Assembly (NCBI GenBank): GCA_023653115.1
Contig: JAMNXO010000007.1
Location: 18,278 to 82,277 of the forward strand
DNA: 64,000 nucleotides
From: Erythrobacter sp.
GTDB taxonomy: Bacteria > Pseudomonadota > Alphaproteobacteria > Sphingomonadales > Sphingomonadaceae
Reading direction: 5' to 3'
Position numbers and translations under genes: made by a program. The notes under the pieces were generated by a model, which was given only the letters and a program-made list of their open reading frames with translations, made no database searches and was not told where the DNA came from. Below are positions 18,220-28,000 of the stretch, in pieces. The stretch's first letter is position 1. Each line of letters starts with the position of its first letter.

Positions 18220-19143
18220 ATGAAACTGAACGCACCGCTGCTGCTGTTGAACATTGCTCTGGCTCTCTTGACGACCTTCTTTTCTGCTACGCCTGCTTTG
18301 GCTCGACAGAGCAACATCGATGCGACCAAAGAGGAGGTCGAGGCCATCGACACCGCCATAGCAAAGGGGGACTATTCGACAGCAGCTGTTTTGTTGAAAC
18401 CCCTAGCCGAGCGTGGTGTTTTGCGAGCTCAGCGAGCGCTAGGGATTGCATATTTAGAAGGAAGAGGCGTAGCACAAGACGCGGCCGAGGGCCGAAAATG
18501 GTTGAAGCTCGCCGCGGATAGTGGCGAGTTAGATTCGCAGTTCACACTTGCGATGATGTACAAAGACGGCATTGGTTCCGAAAAAAACGAATACGTGGCC
18601 AGTCACTATCTGGCCTTGGCTGCGGCCCAAGGGGACTACGAGGCAAGCTTTGAATTGGGGAAGCTTTATGACCCAGGAATATTTGAGGGGGATACCCCAA
18701 AAATAACAATCCTCAGTAGGCAATCCAAAAGACCAGCGAACATGGTTGAAAAAAATGCTGTCGAGGCCGCGAGATGGTATCGCCAAGCAGCAAGCGCTGG
18801 CGCTTCGGGCGCCCAGTACAATCTGGGCAATCTTTATGCCCAAGGTATTGGTGTCCCGCGCGACTATGCGCAGGCGGCTAATCTTTACAGGTTGGCTGCG
18901 CGGCAAGGCTCCGCGCCGGCCCAAACTGACTTGGGTGCACTTTATTCTAAAGGATTGGGCGTCACAGAAAATAACTATAAGGGATACTTGTGGTCGATCA
19001 TCGCGGCAGCTTCTGGTGACGATCAAGCCATAATCAACCGAGATGTTCTTGCTGGTCGACTCTCAGCAGCCGAACGTTCGGCTGCTGAACGACAGGCGGC
19101 GGCATGCGTGGAAGCGAAGTTCCAGCTTGAGATCTGCAACTAG
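18220..19143 (+). CDS. exported Sel1-repeat (TPR-like) protein
   Basis: 307 residues with an N-terminal signal peptide (hydrophobic LLLLNIALALLTTF, ending ATPALA). Sel1-like repeats follow: ALGIAYLEGRGVAQD, FTLAMMYKDGIGSEK, YNLGNLYAQGIGVPRD and LGALYSKGLGVTENN. Each is a 36-residue helix-turn-helix that mediates protein binding. No catalytic domain is seen. It is the only island gene on the + strand, and its codon use is less GC-rich than its neighbours. It may have been acquired separately. Periplasmic location is inferred. Its role in the island is unknown; a link to defence or to helper interaction is possible but unsupported. Confidence 0.85.
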   Translation: MKLNAPLLLLNIALALLTTFFSATPALARQSNIDATKEEVEAIDTAIAKGDYSTAAVLLKPLAERGVLRAQRALGIAYLEGRGVAQDAAEGRKWLKLAADSGELDSQFTLAMMYKDGIGSEKNEYVASHYLALAAAQGDYEASFELGKLYDPGIFEGDTPKITILSRQSKRPANMVEKNAVEAARWYRQAASAGASGAQYNLGNLYAQGIGVPRDYAQAANLYRLAARQGSAPAQTDLGALYSKGLGVTENNYKGYLWSIIAAASGDDQAIINRDVLAGRLSAAERSAAERQAAACVEAKFQLEICN

Positions 19144-19228
19144 CTTGCCGCCTGACCCGACCTTTGAGCCTGGCTACGGAAAAAGGCTCAGTGCGCAAAC
19201 CGCCGCTTGCTTCAAGGCGAGCGGAGCC

Positions 19229-19906
19229 TCAGTTTCCTAGTCGCTCCAGATTGAAGGAGACCCCAAGCTCCTGCCATTCAGCTTCGTGGTTGCCGTCGTG
19301 ATTGGGCATGCCTGGCTTGGTCAATGTACCGCTCTTTTTCCAACCGTCGCTGGTTTGCCATCCGGCATAGCTTTTGATCGTGCGGCGGGGGGCTTCGTGC
19401 CACCGGATGTTGAAGGCCCAGTTGGTTGGGAAGAAATAGAGGCTGGCGTAGGGCAAGTGGTCGTGAATCCACCATGCCAGCTTAGTCCAATCGCCGGGAT
19501 TGGGGAAAGCATCCACAAATTCCGGCAACACGATGCAGGCAGTTGCGCCCATTTTTTCTGCGGTGTCCCGGCGGTCCCAGATGTGGGCCGCGTAGTTCGC
19601 CTCATTCGATGCGCAGGTGTAGCCGGATTTGCCGGCGCGTTGCATTTCGCTGCCAAAGCCATTCACCTCGCAAGAACGATAGGCCGAGCGTATTGCAACG
19701 CGCCCGAATGCCCGTTGAAGCGGTTCAAGTAGCTCGTCGCAGAGCCTTGTACCTGCCGCGATTGCAAGATCGGGGTCGTCGGGCGCATTGAGCATGCCAT
19801 GGACTGCAGCAATGTCTGAATAGAGGAAATCGCGCATGTAGAAGTGCTGCGACAAACGAACTCTGCCGAAATCATTGAGCGCTGAAACTGTCCTTGGTGG
19901 CTTCAT
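19229..19906 (-). CDS. M15-peptidase-like protein at the end of the restriction operon
   Basis: 225 residues from ATG 19906, chosen for the AAGGGA site upstream; in-frame starts at 19981 (ATG) and 20011 (GTG) would extend it. The layout AIRSAYRSCEVN, then NYAAHIWDRRD, then FNIRWHEAP resembles the zinc D-Ala-D-Ala carboxypeptidase (M15) fold, in which an Arg/Ser region, a His-Asp pair and a final His are conserved. The match is from pattern memory and not certain. No signal peptide is seen, so it would stay in the cytoplasm, unusual for a cell-wall hydrolase. It lies 159 bp after the DUF262 gene on the same strand, so it may be the last gene of the defence operon. Confidence 0.55.
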   Translation of the reverse strand: MKPPRTVSALNDFGRVRLSQHFYMRDFLYSDIAAVHGMLNAPDDPDLAIAAGTRLCDELLEPLQRAFGRVAIRSAYRSCEVNGFGSEMQRAGKSGYTCASNEANYAAHIWDRRDTAEKMGATACIVLPEFVDAFPNPGDWTKLAWWIHDHLPYASLYFFPTNWAFNIRWHEAPRRTIKSYAGWQTSDGWKKSGTLTKPGMPNHDGNHEAEWQELGVSFNLERLGN

Positions 19907-20065
19907 GCGATTTTCCCTTCCACCGCGTTGCCCCTGATTTGCTGCTATAGCTGCCTGCCTGAGCCTTATATCATGCGCCATCCGCTTCCCGAAAAGCCGA
20001 GTTCGCGACACGCTACGCGAAGTAGGCTAATGGCCCTGATCCCTGCGCGCAGGCTTCGAAGGGTC

Positions 20066-22318
20066 TCAAGTGACCTGGTTACCAAGCGCCTGATCGAACC
20101 AGTAGATCGCGGCCTGCCCTTCATGCCGCGTAACGTCGCCGACTTGGCGGCTGTGACGGATCGCATTGCGTAGCTCGCTCAACTGATCAAACTTTCGACC
20201 GAGCTCTGCCTTGTTGGGGAAAATGTCAGCAAAATTCGGACCGGTGATCTTGTTTTCGAAAACCGCTCGGAGCTCGGCGATGTCGGCGAATTGAAGAGCC
20301 CCGCTCAGCGACGCGAACCGCCCGTCATCGCCACCGGGTAGCTTCCTGATAGCGCTTGCAACGCGCGGTTCTATCTTTTCGCGGGCGTTATCGGGGAGCC
20401 GTGAAAAGTCGCCTTCGAGGCCTTTGACGACCAACGCACGCAAACTAAGCTCAATCCGTTCAACCGCATCGTTTAGTAGCCGCAAGTCGGGCGGTAGGTC
20501 GGCCCATTTGTCGAGCAGCTTTGTCTTGATCGTCGCGATGATCGTGCGTTGCCGCTCGCGGATGAACGCATCGAAATCGTCCGGACCAAAAGGGTCACGC
20601 AGCAATACGTCCAACGCAGCTGGGCTGATGAAGTGGGATTGGAGAATTTCCTCAACCTTCTCCCGTCCGTTGTCGGCGATAAGTTTGGCAAGATAGACAT
20701 TGGGCAGGCGCGCGCCGATGACATGCTGGTTTGTGTGATCGGTCAACGGCGTGCGATTGAGGATCGTATCGATCGAAGCGTTCGCACTACCTAGGTTTTT
20801 GACGCCCCAGCTCTTCGGAACGATGTGATGGTCGTTGAGCTCAGCAGGCGCGGGCACTGCACCGCTCACGAAATCACGTGCGCCAGAGATCACTGCCAAG
20901 TTGAATATGGCTCTGAACTGCGCCGTGCCTTTCTTCGTCTCGTTGGCTAGATCGAGCTGCGACGCACGGTTCCGGAATTCGGTGACAGCGGGCGGCTCCG
21001 CGTCTTCATCACTGAACCACTTGCGCAGCGACTGGATGTCGCGTGCGGCCGTGGTTTCGCTCGAGGCGGAATACTGACCAGTGAATATCGAGGCCCAATA
21101 CCACAGCGAGAAGCGTGACCGCGCGGCCAGCCTCTGCTCCGTCGGCAGGCCGTCGATTTCACGCAGTGCGGCGGCAAACACCGGTAAAATCGAGTCGTAG
21201 GGCAGATAGCGGGGGCTTGATACGCCGAACTCGTGCGGATGACTCAGCGTCGCGATTGCCTTCTTCAGAGCAGCTACCGCGACGTCCCAACGTTCGCGAA
21301 AGTCTGCGTCGTCAGCGACCAATACCTTTTCTTCAAAGCTGCCGTCAGGATTGCGTGTTCGTCGTGTTGTGCCGGGCAGCAAGTGATAGAGATACTGCGG
21401 CGAGCAATAGGTCTGCGCCAGGATCGACATGACCTGAAGAATGTAAATGTTGAGCTTCGGGCTATCGATGAAGTCCAACTGGGGCGCGGCTTTTGACCAA
21501 AGGTCGGTGCGCAGTTGCACACCCTTGGGTTTCAGTAGCGCGTTCAAGAGGTCGAATACGTCGAGCCGCACGCCCTTAGAGTTGATCTGGGTAAAGATGT
21601 CGCAGACCCGGGCAAGCTCGAGGTCGCGGTCAAGCTCAATGTAGCTGATCTTGGATTGGCTGATGATGCCTGTGGCAAGAGTGCGGAAGCGCGCCGCATC
21701 CTCATGGGCCTGTGCAGCCTCGGCGCGCGCTTCATCGTCCTCGGCAGCCTTTTCCATGGCCTCCCAAACGGCGGAATAGCCGGATGTCCAATCGGCGAAC
21801 GCAAGCAGATCGGCAGCGTATGCGAGCGGGAAGCAGTGGTTCTCATACTGCCGCTTAACATTGCCAAAATGCGCTTCAGCCCCAGCGACCCCTGCCCCCT
21901 TGCCGGGGGTCACGAAGGCGTAATCGAATGCCTCGTCGAATTCACCGGCCATAAACCGATCAAGGCGGATGTAATATAGCGCACGGCTGGCGCGCGTCGG
22001 CAGCTTTACATCGGGAGCCAGAAAGGCATAGCCGCTCGCGGTCAGGCGCTGTTGCCCGTCGAGGACGATGTGCTCCGGATTGGCCTTGCTCTGGCCGTGC
22101 AGCCCTTCGCAAGCAAGCTTGTCAAAATTCTCTGGTTTGCCTTTCCAGATCAGCAAGCTGCCGATGTAATATTCGAGGAAAATCGAGCGGGTCAGGTCAC
22201 GGATGTCGCGCGCTTTCCATTCAAAGTCGCGTTGAAAATCGGGAACCATGAAGCGCCCTTCGCGCACCCAGTTGAGCAGTGAGCTGAATACGATGTCCTT
22301 GGGTGTCTGATCACGCAT
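20066..22318 (-). CDS. DUF262-HNH (GmrSD-like) protein with C-terminal HEPN-like motif
   Basis: 750 residues. Residues 1-270 form a DUF262 (ParB/GmrS-like) domain, with PDFQR (26-30), DGQQRLT (87-93) and FTQINSKGVRLDVFD (242-256). A DUF1524/HNH-type nuclease is marked by DHHIVPKSW (496-504) and NRTPLTDHTN (521-530). The C-terminus has LSELRNAIRH (713-722), an R-x4-H motif as in Swt1-type HEPN ribonucleases. GmrSD-family enzymes cut modified foreign DNA and use NTPs. The ATG overlaps the hsdS stop by eight bases, so it is co-translated with the type I system. A DNase with an added RNase-like module would be unusual; the HEPN call is inference. Confidence 0.78.
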   Translation of the reverse strand: MRDQTPKDIVFSSLLNWVREGRFMVPDFQRDFEWKARDIRDLTRSIFLEYYIGSLLIWKGKPENFDKLACEGLHGQSKANPEHIVLDGQQRLTASGYAFLAPDVKLPTRASRALYYIRLDRFMAGEFDEAFDYAFVTPGKGAGVAGAEAHFGNVKRQYENHCFPLAYAADLLAFADWTSGYSAVWEAMEKAAEDDEARAEAAQAHEDAARFRTLATGIISQSKISYIELDRDLELARVCDIFTQINSKGVRLDVFDLLNALLKPKGVQLRTDLWSKAAPQLDFIDSPKLNIYILQVMSILAQTYCSPQYLYHLLPGTTRRTRNPDGSFEEKVLVADDADFRERWDVAVAALKKAIATLSHPHEFGVSSPRYLPYDSILPVFAAALREIDGLPTEQRLAARSRFSLWYWASIFTGQYSASSETTAARDIQSLRKWFSDEDAEPPAVTEFRNRASQLDLANETKKGTAQFRAIFNLAVISGARDFVSGAVPAPAELNDHHIVPKSWGVKNLGSANASIDTILNRTPLTDHTNQHVIGARLPNVYLAKLIADNGREKVEEILQSHFISPAALDVLLRDPFGPDDFDAFIRERQRTIIATIKTKLLDKWADLPPDLRLLNDAVERIELSLRALVVKGLEGDFSRLPDNAREKIEPRVASAIRKLPGGDDGRFASLSGALQFADIAELRAVFENKITGPNFADIFPNKAELGRKFDQLSELRNAIRHSRQVGDVTRHEGQAAIYWFDQALGNQVT

Positions 22319-23576
22319 TGGTGGGCTCCGATGATTTGGTGCGCCTCCCGCGCTTAGCCTTCGGCGCGGCGGCGCGTTGGGCTCGGATGCGGTCGAGGAG
22401 GATGGTGGCGGGTTCGTCGTTCGGGTCCTGCGGGACCAATTCGCCGCGGAATGCCTTCGCGAGGATGGCAGCTTCCAGCCGGTCGAGCAGCACGCGGGCG
22501 CGGGCAGCTTCAGCTTCGAGGCGGTCGGCGCGAGCGATCAAAGCATCGGCCTTTTTCGCTGCTTCAATTTGACTGATCAATGGAAGCTGCGGAAACGGCA
22601 AATCGGCCAAATCTTCCTTATTGAAACCGTCTTGCGCACTCCGGGAAATCTCCCGTAGCCGGCCTTGGAACGTTTCGCCTTTCAGCCAATGAAACAAAAA
22701 CCTTGGGTCAGTAACGGCACGATCAAACATCATCTTCACCAGGGCAACGTTGTATGCGCCAGCCTTGCCCGTGAGTATCTTCCCTACGCTGGCCCCATAT
22801 CGTCCGATCATAATGTCATCGGCTTCGCACCGAGGCCACTTGCCGTTGTCGTCGATATAAACCGCCTTATGATCAGATGCGAAATCTCGAATTTGTAGCA
22901 GCCGGATGCGACCAGCCGCTGGCGCTGCGTGGAATGTCGACTTCGGCGGTTGAGAACCGCCTTTGTAATCAAGCACCTGTTCGAAGCGGACTGTTGCAGC
23001 GCCAGCAGCGGCTGCGACGGCAGAAATGGCTGCTTGCCTCAAACGAGCCGCCAAAAACGGCACCTGGTCCAATTCTTTGCGTCCGCGGGCGAGGCGGGTG
23101 GTCAGAGCGTCCAGCTTGGCGACGATGCGGCGCTGTTCAGCAAGTGGGGGAAGAGCTGTCGAATGCGCGAGAAATGGACCGCGATTGATGTGCTTCATCG
23201 TCGAGCCATGCAGATGCTCGGACGCGGCCATCTCGGCGATCAGCTCACGAAGCTGGAAGAAAAGAAACCTCGAATCGACGCACTCCGATGGCGTAACCTT
23301 GAAAATGTGCTGGTTGAGCACAGCGTCTTCCCGGTCCCAGATGAATGCATCCAACGTCGCGGACCAGCTTGCTAGAAGGTCTCCCTTCCTAACCCGGTAC
23401 CGCTCATCGAATGTGCGCTTCGTTCGGTTCAGAGGCTTAGAAGGAACGGTAAGGTTCTGAATGCGGATAATTCCAATGCCCTTGTCAGTCCAATCAGTGG
23501 GCTTGAATGCCATGCCATTCAGATACTCACCTAAGTCGTCAACGGTGGCCTCTGCCCATCCTGTCGGCAAAGTCAC
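22311..23576 (-). CDS. hsdS: type I restriction-modification specificity subunit HsdS
   Basis: 421 residues with the duplicated HsdS plan. The first target-recognition domain opens with PTGWAEATVDDLGEYLNG and ends with the conserved helix PPLAEQRRIVAKLDAL. The second target-recognition domain covers about residues 200-340, followed by a second helix around LPLISQIEAAKKADAL and a C-terminal LLDRLEAAILAKAFRGEL. The bipartite DNA sequence read by the two domains cannot be predicted from sequence here. It starts with GTG overlapping the HsdM stop (GTGA), and its stop overlaps the DUF262 gene. It recruits HsdM and HsdR to form the complete complex. Confidence 0.93.
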   Translation of the reverse strand: MTLPTGWAEATVDDLGEYLNGMAFKPTDWTDKGIGIIRIQNLTVPSKPLNRTKRTFDERYRVRKGDLLASWSATLDAFIWDREDAVLNQHIFKVTPSECVDSRFLFFQLRELIAEMAASEHLHGSTMKHINRGPFLAHSTALPPLAEQRRIVAKLDALTTRLARGRKELDQVPFLAARLRQAAISAVAAAAGAATVRFEQVLDYKGGSQPPKSTFHAAPAAGRIRLLQIRDFASDHKAVYIDDNGKWPRCEADDIMIGRYGASVGKILTGKAGAYNVALVKMMFDRAVTDPRFLFHWLKGETFQGRLREISRSAQDGFNKEDLADLPFPQLPLISQIEAAKKADALIARADRLEAEAARARVLLDRLEAAILAKAFRGELVPQDPNDEPATILLDRIRAQRAAAPKAKRGRRTKSSEPTNA

Positions 23577-25054
23577 GCTTCGGCCTCCGCCGCAACTGGC
23601 TCAGTCGCAGGTTCTTCCAGTTCCTCCATAAGCGCCCGCACTTCCTCCAGCGCTAGCGTCAGGTGACCTTCGATAGCCGAGGCAATGTCCTCGGGTGAGT
23701 CGAGCCCATCCTCGGGATCGCCACTGGTATCCTTGAGCCAGATGATGTCGAGGTTGTCGCCGCGCGCGGCAATCTCCTCGCGGGTGAAGCAGCGCCAGCG
23801 GCCCTCTTCACCCTGAGCGGTGCGCGGTGCCTCGCCATCGGGGTTGTCGCCGAAGCAGGCAACGAAGTCAGCAAAGTCCGCTTCGGTGATCGGTCTGGTC
23901 TTGCCAAAGGCCGGCGCGCCGGTGCGCATGTCGTAAATCCACACCGCCTCGGTCGTGTCCTTCAGCGGTGCCTCATCGATGGCGCGGGTGAAGAAAATGA
24001 CGTTAGTCTTGACCCCCTGCGCGTAGAAGATGCCGACTGGCAGGCGCAGGATGGTGTGGAAGTTGCACCAGTTCATAAGCCGCTGGCGCAGGGCTTTGCC
24101 CTTCCCGTCATCGAACAGAATGTTATCCGGTACCACTATCGCCGCGCGCCCGCCGAGCCGCAGGGCGCGTATACAATGTTCGACGAAGGGCAGTTGGTAA
24201 GATGACACGCGGTCGGTGATCGTAAGGTCATCACGGGTCGGCGGGCCGCCAGCCGGGCCAAACGGCGGATTGGTGAGGATCAGGTCCGCGTTCTTGAACC
24301 GGGACTGCGAGCCCGACGGAGACAACGTATCGGCCAGATCGAGATTGTCGGGATCGATGTTGTGCAGGTGCAGGTTCATCAGCAGCAGGCGGAAGGTGTC
24401 CGGCACGTTCTCGATACCGGTGATGGCCTGCTTGAGCTGGAAGGCTTGTTGCTTGGGCGAGAGCTCGAAATAGTCGTCGGTCTGCTCGCGCATGTATTGA
24501 TCAGCTGCGATCAGGAAGCCGCCGGTGCCTGCCGCCGGGTCCTGGATCACTTCGCCGGGTGCAGGCTGCATCAGATTAACGAGGGTCTGGATCACTACGC
24601 GCGGGGTGAAATACTGCCCAGCCCCGCGCTTGGTTTCCTCGGCCATTTTCTGGAGCAGGCCTTCGTAGGCATCGCCGAAAGCGTCACGCTCATCACTGAA
24701 CCAGTGCAGGCCGTCGATCGCGTCGATCAACTGACGCAGGTTGGCAGGGGTGCGGATGACGGTGGCCGCATTCTGGAAAATGGCGACGATTGACCGGTCA
24801 GCCACCTTGGTCCCATCTCCAAGGTCGATCAGCGCCTGCCGGTAGCGCTGAAGCACCTCGGTTTCGTTGGCCGATTTGAGCGCGCCCCAGCGGTATTGCT
24901 CGGGGATGCGGCTTTCGTCCTTCTGTTCCGAGGCCATCTTGAGGAACAGCAGGTAGGTCAGCTCGGTCACGTATTGCTGGTAGGTGACGCCATCCTTGCG
25001 CAGCAGCGAGCAGAGGCGCCAGAGCTTGTTCACGAGATCGGCTGAGGGGTTCAT
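23573..25054 (-). CDS. hsdM: type I restriction-modification DNA methyltransferase subunit HsdM
   Basis: 493 residues. Helical N-terminal HsdM_N domain (1-130), then an N6-adenine methyltransferase domain with SAM motif DPAAGTGG (172-179) and catalytic NPPF (262-265). It methylates adenine in the HsdS target to protect host DNA. The ATG at 25054 is 14 bp after the hsdR stop, and the stop overlaps hsdS by four bases. The C-terminal tail is acidic and Glu/Ala-rich. Order R-M-S with tight spacing indicates one transcript. The protein looks complete. Confidence 0.95.
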   Translation of the reverse strand: MNPSADLVNKLWRLCSLLRKDGVTYQQYVTELTYLLFLKMASEQKDESRIPEQYRWGALKSANETEVLQRYRQALIDLGDGTKVADRSIVAIFQNAATVIRTPANLRQLIDAIDGLHWFSDERDAFGDAYEGLLQKMAEETKRGAGQYFTPRVVIQTLVNLMQPAPGEVIQDPAAGTGGFLIAADQYMREQTDDYFELSPKQQAFQLKQAITGIENVPDTFRLLLMNLHLHNIDPDNLDLADTLSPSGSQSRFKNADLILTNPPFGPAGGPPTRDDLTITDRVSSYQLPFVEHCIRALRLGGRAAIVVPDNILFDDGKGKALRQRLMNWCNFHTILRLPVGIFYAQGVKTNVIFFTRAIDEAPLKDTTEAVWIYDMRTGAPAFGKTRPITEADFADFVACFGDNPDGEAPRTAQGEEGRWRCFTREEIAARGDNLDIIWLKDTSGDPEDGLDSPEDIASAIEGHLTLALEEVRALMEELEEPATEPVAAEAEA

Positions 25055-25068
25055 CGGTGCTCCACGAT

Positions 25069-28000
25069 TCAGGCGGCGGTGGCGGCGCTATCCCAGATGG
25101 CCGCATTGAGGTCCATCAGCACGTCCGAAAGCTTGTGGTCAAAGGCCTGGTCGATGACAGGGAAACCGCCGTTTTGGGCGAACAGGGGCTCAGCCAGCAT
25201 CGCAGGATCGCCCACCGGCTGTTCGCGCAGCGCGCGGCCGATGCGTTGGAGCCAGCGTTTCTGTTCTGACGACCAATCGCGGCTGGCGAGTATGCGCTGC
25301 ACGCCGTTGTCGACGCGGGACTGGTAGGGGACCAGCGGATCACCGAGAGCCGCCTGACGGACAAAGCCGATAATGTGAGCGGCGATATCGGCATTGCGCA
25401 CGCGGCCATAGGCCTGGCGCAGGGCTGCTTCGGAAAAGCCCTTTTCATCGAGCAGCAGGGCAATCTGTTTCAGCTCTGCGCGGGTCAGATCACGCGGGCG
25501 CTGGGTGGCGGCGATCAGTGCGGGGACCGCGTTCATATTGGCGCGGATGAAGCGTTCGAATTCCTCAATGTAGTCAGCAGGCGATGCCTTGTCGCCGAAG
25601 AGATCATGAACATCGACCAGCTCGTCCTCGTGTTCGGAAATCATGATACCGGAATCGCGCCCACCTTTGGGCAGCGGCTTGTCGAGAACAGCGGCGAGCG
25701 ACGGGTGCTGCTGGAACAGAGCGAGCGTTTCGGCTGGCGGAGCTGACTTGAGTTTTTCGACCAACTGGTCGAGCGGACCAAGAACCTGTTCGAGGGTTTC
25801 GCGCACCGCGGGGTCGATGTGCCGCAAACGCTGGCGGAGCTTCACCACGATCTGGTCGCGGACGAATGTCCGGTCATTGTCGGTGGCGGCGCGGCCAAGA
25901 TCCTGCACGAGCGTTGCGAACGACAGCGCCGGGTCGACGACGACGGGGCGCATGTCGGAGACTTCCTGAAGGTTGGCGTAGATGTCAACTGCATCGAAGA
26001 TGCGGAAATACTCCTTGCCGATTTCGTCGCAGCGGCGCGTGGCGCGGCCGATCATCTGGTCATAGAGGATGCGGCTGTTGACCCTTCGGACGAAGACCAG
26101 ATTGGTGATCGCCGGCACGTCGATGCCGGTCGTGAGCAAGTCCACGGTGACTACGTATTTGGGGCGCGGGTCATTCTTGAAGGCCTTGATCCGGTCGAGC
26201 GGCTTGTCGACGGAGCCGGTGATCTTGTCGACCAGGTCGTGCGGCTGGGGGCCATATTCCTCGGCCAGGGCTTCGCGCAGTGCCTTGACCAGAATATCGG
26301 CGTGATCATCGCGCGCTGCGAAAAGCAGGGTCTTGCCCGGTTGGTCGGGCGGGCATTCGAGCGCGATGGCTTGCGCCACCGCCTTGTTGAAGGGCTCGGT
26401 GTAGACCTTCTTGTTGAACTCGGCGATTTCGAAGTTGACCTGATCCTCAAGGTCGAACAGGTCGATCTGCCCGGTGCGCGGATCAATGATGTTGACCTCT
26501 TCGCCGGGTTCGAAGTGGATGCCCGTCTGGCTGAGCGCGGTGACGATGCGACGCGGTGGGCGGTGGTCGATCAGGAAGCCATCGATCACGGCCTGCCGGT
26601 AAGAGTAGTGAAACACTGGTGCGCCGAAAATTTCGCGGGTGTGCAGCGCGGGCGTGGCCGTCAGCGCAACCTTGGTGGCATCGAAGAAATCGAGCACGCG
26701 GCGATAGGCGGACAGATAATCGTCCAAGTTGCGGAAGCCGAGATCATCCTCGCGCAATTCAGCGTCGAGCGTGTAGCCCCGGTGCGCTTCATCGACGATG
26801 ATAAGGTCGTACGTCCCGGGTGTGGGGCGTTCTGCTTCGGCATCATCGAACACGCGCCGGATCATGGCCTGTACGGTGGCGACCTGGACGCGGTCAGTCG
26901 CCTCTGGGAATTTCTTGGCAAGGTCGGCGACCGGAAACACCTCGTCGAACTTGAGAAAGCCGCTGGTGTCGGTGGTGCTCATGGCGTCGAGCGTCTGGCG
27001 TCCCAGCGCGTTACGATCGACTAGGAAGAGGATGCGGCGGAACCGCTTGCGACGAAGCAGCTCGTACATCAGCGCGATGGCGAGACGTGTCTTGCCGGTA
27101 CCCGTCGCCATTGCCAGAAGAATGTGGCGCTGGCCTTCTGCAACTGCCTCTTCAACCGCAGCGATTGCATCCTGCTGATAGGGGCGAAGGCCGGTGACCC
27201 CAATCTCGCGTTCGGCAACCCCAGAGACATCTTGAGTTTCCTGCTCCAGCCGCTCGATAAGGTCGCGCGGCGAGAACCATTCGGGCAGCGCCCGCGCTTC
27301 CCCGGCATTGGGGCGCGCATCCCAGAACCAGATGCCCGACTTGGTCGCCAGCTGCTTCACATAAGGCCGACCATTGGTGGCGAACAGAAACGGCACGCGG
27401 AAGCGATCATCACCGTCTTGCCAGGGGCCGCGCTGAGGCAGCTCATCGGGTGTAAGTTCGATGCCGATAGCGTAGCGTTTGGCCTGACCCAGCCTGCCGG
27501 GAACATCGCTGACCTCGCGCTTGGCTTCGATCACGCCGACACAGCGACCATCGATAAACAGAGCATAGTCGACCGGACCCGTTTTCGTGGGCCATTCGGC
27601 GATCGCCATTGCCATGCCGTATTCGGGTCGGGCGCCATTGGCGTGTCGCAGCAGTACGCTGTCGACGATCCATCCGGCGACACGCAGCTGATCATCGATG
27701 AGGACGCGGGTGGTGGCTTCATCCAGCTCGATCTTTTCAGCCTGCTGCGCGGCCAACTGTGCAAGCAGGTCGAGCTGCTGCGCAGGCAGTGCTTCGGCAG
27801 CCTGCTGGGCCGTCTTTAGCACCGCTTCGGCCGCCTTCAGTCCGGCCTCGGTCTCTGCCGCATATTGTTCCCAAAACTGCTTTTCTTGTTCTCGTTCTTC
27901 CGCCTGCTCAAGCGCGGCAAGGCGTTCGGCTTGAGCCTCTTGTTTGGCAAGCTGCGCTTGAGCCTCCGCATCGGCGCTGGATCGGATCTGTTGCTGCAGC

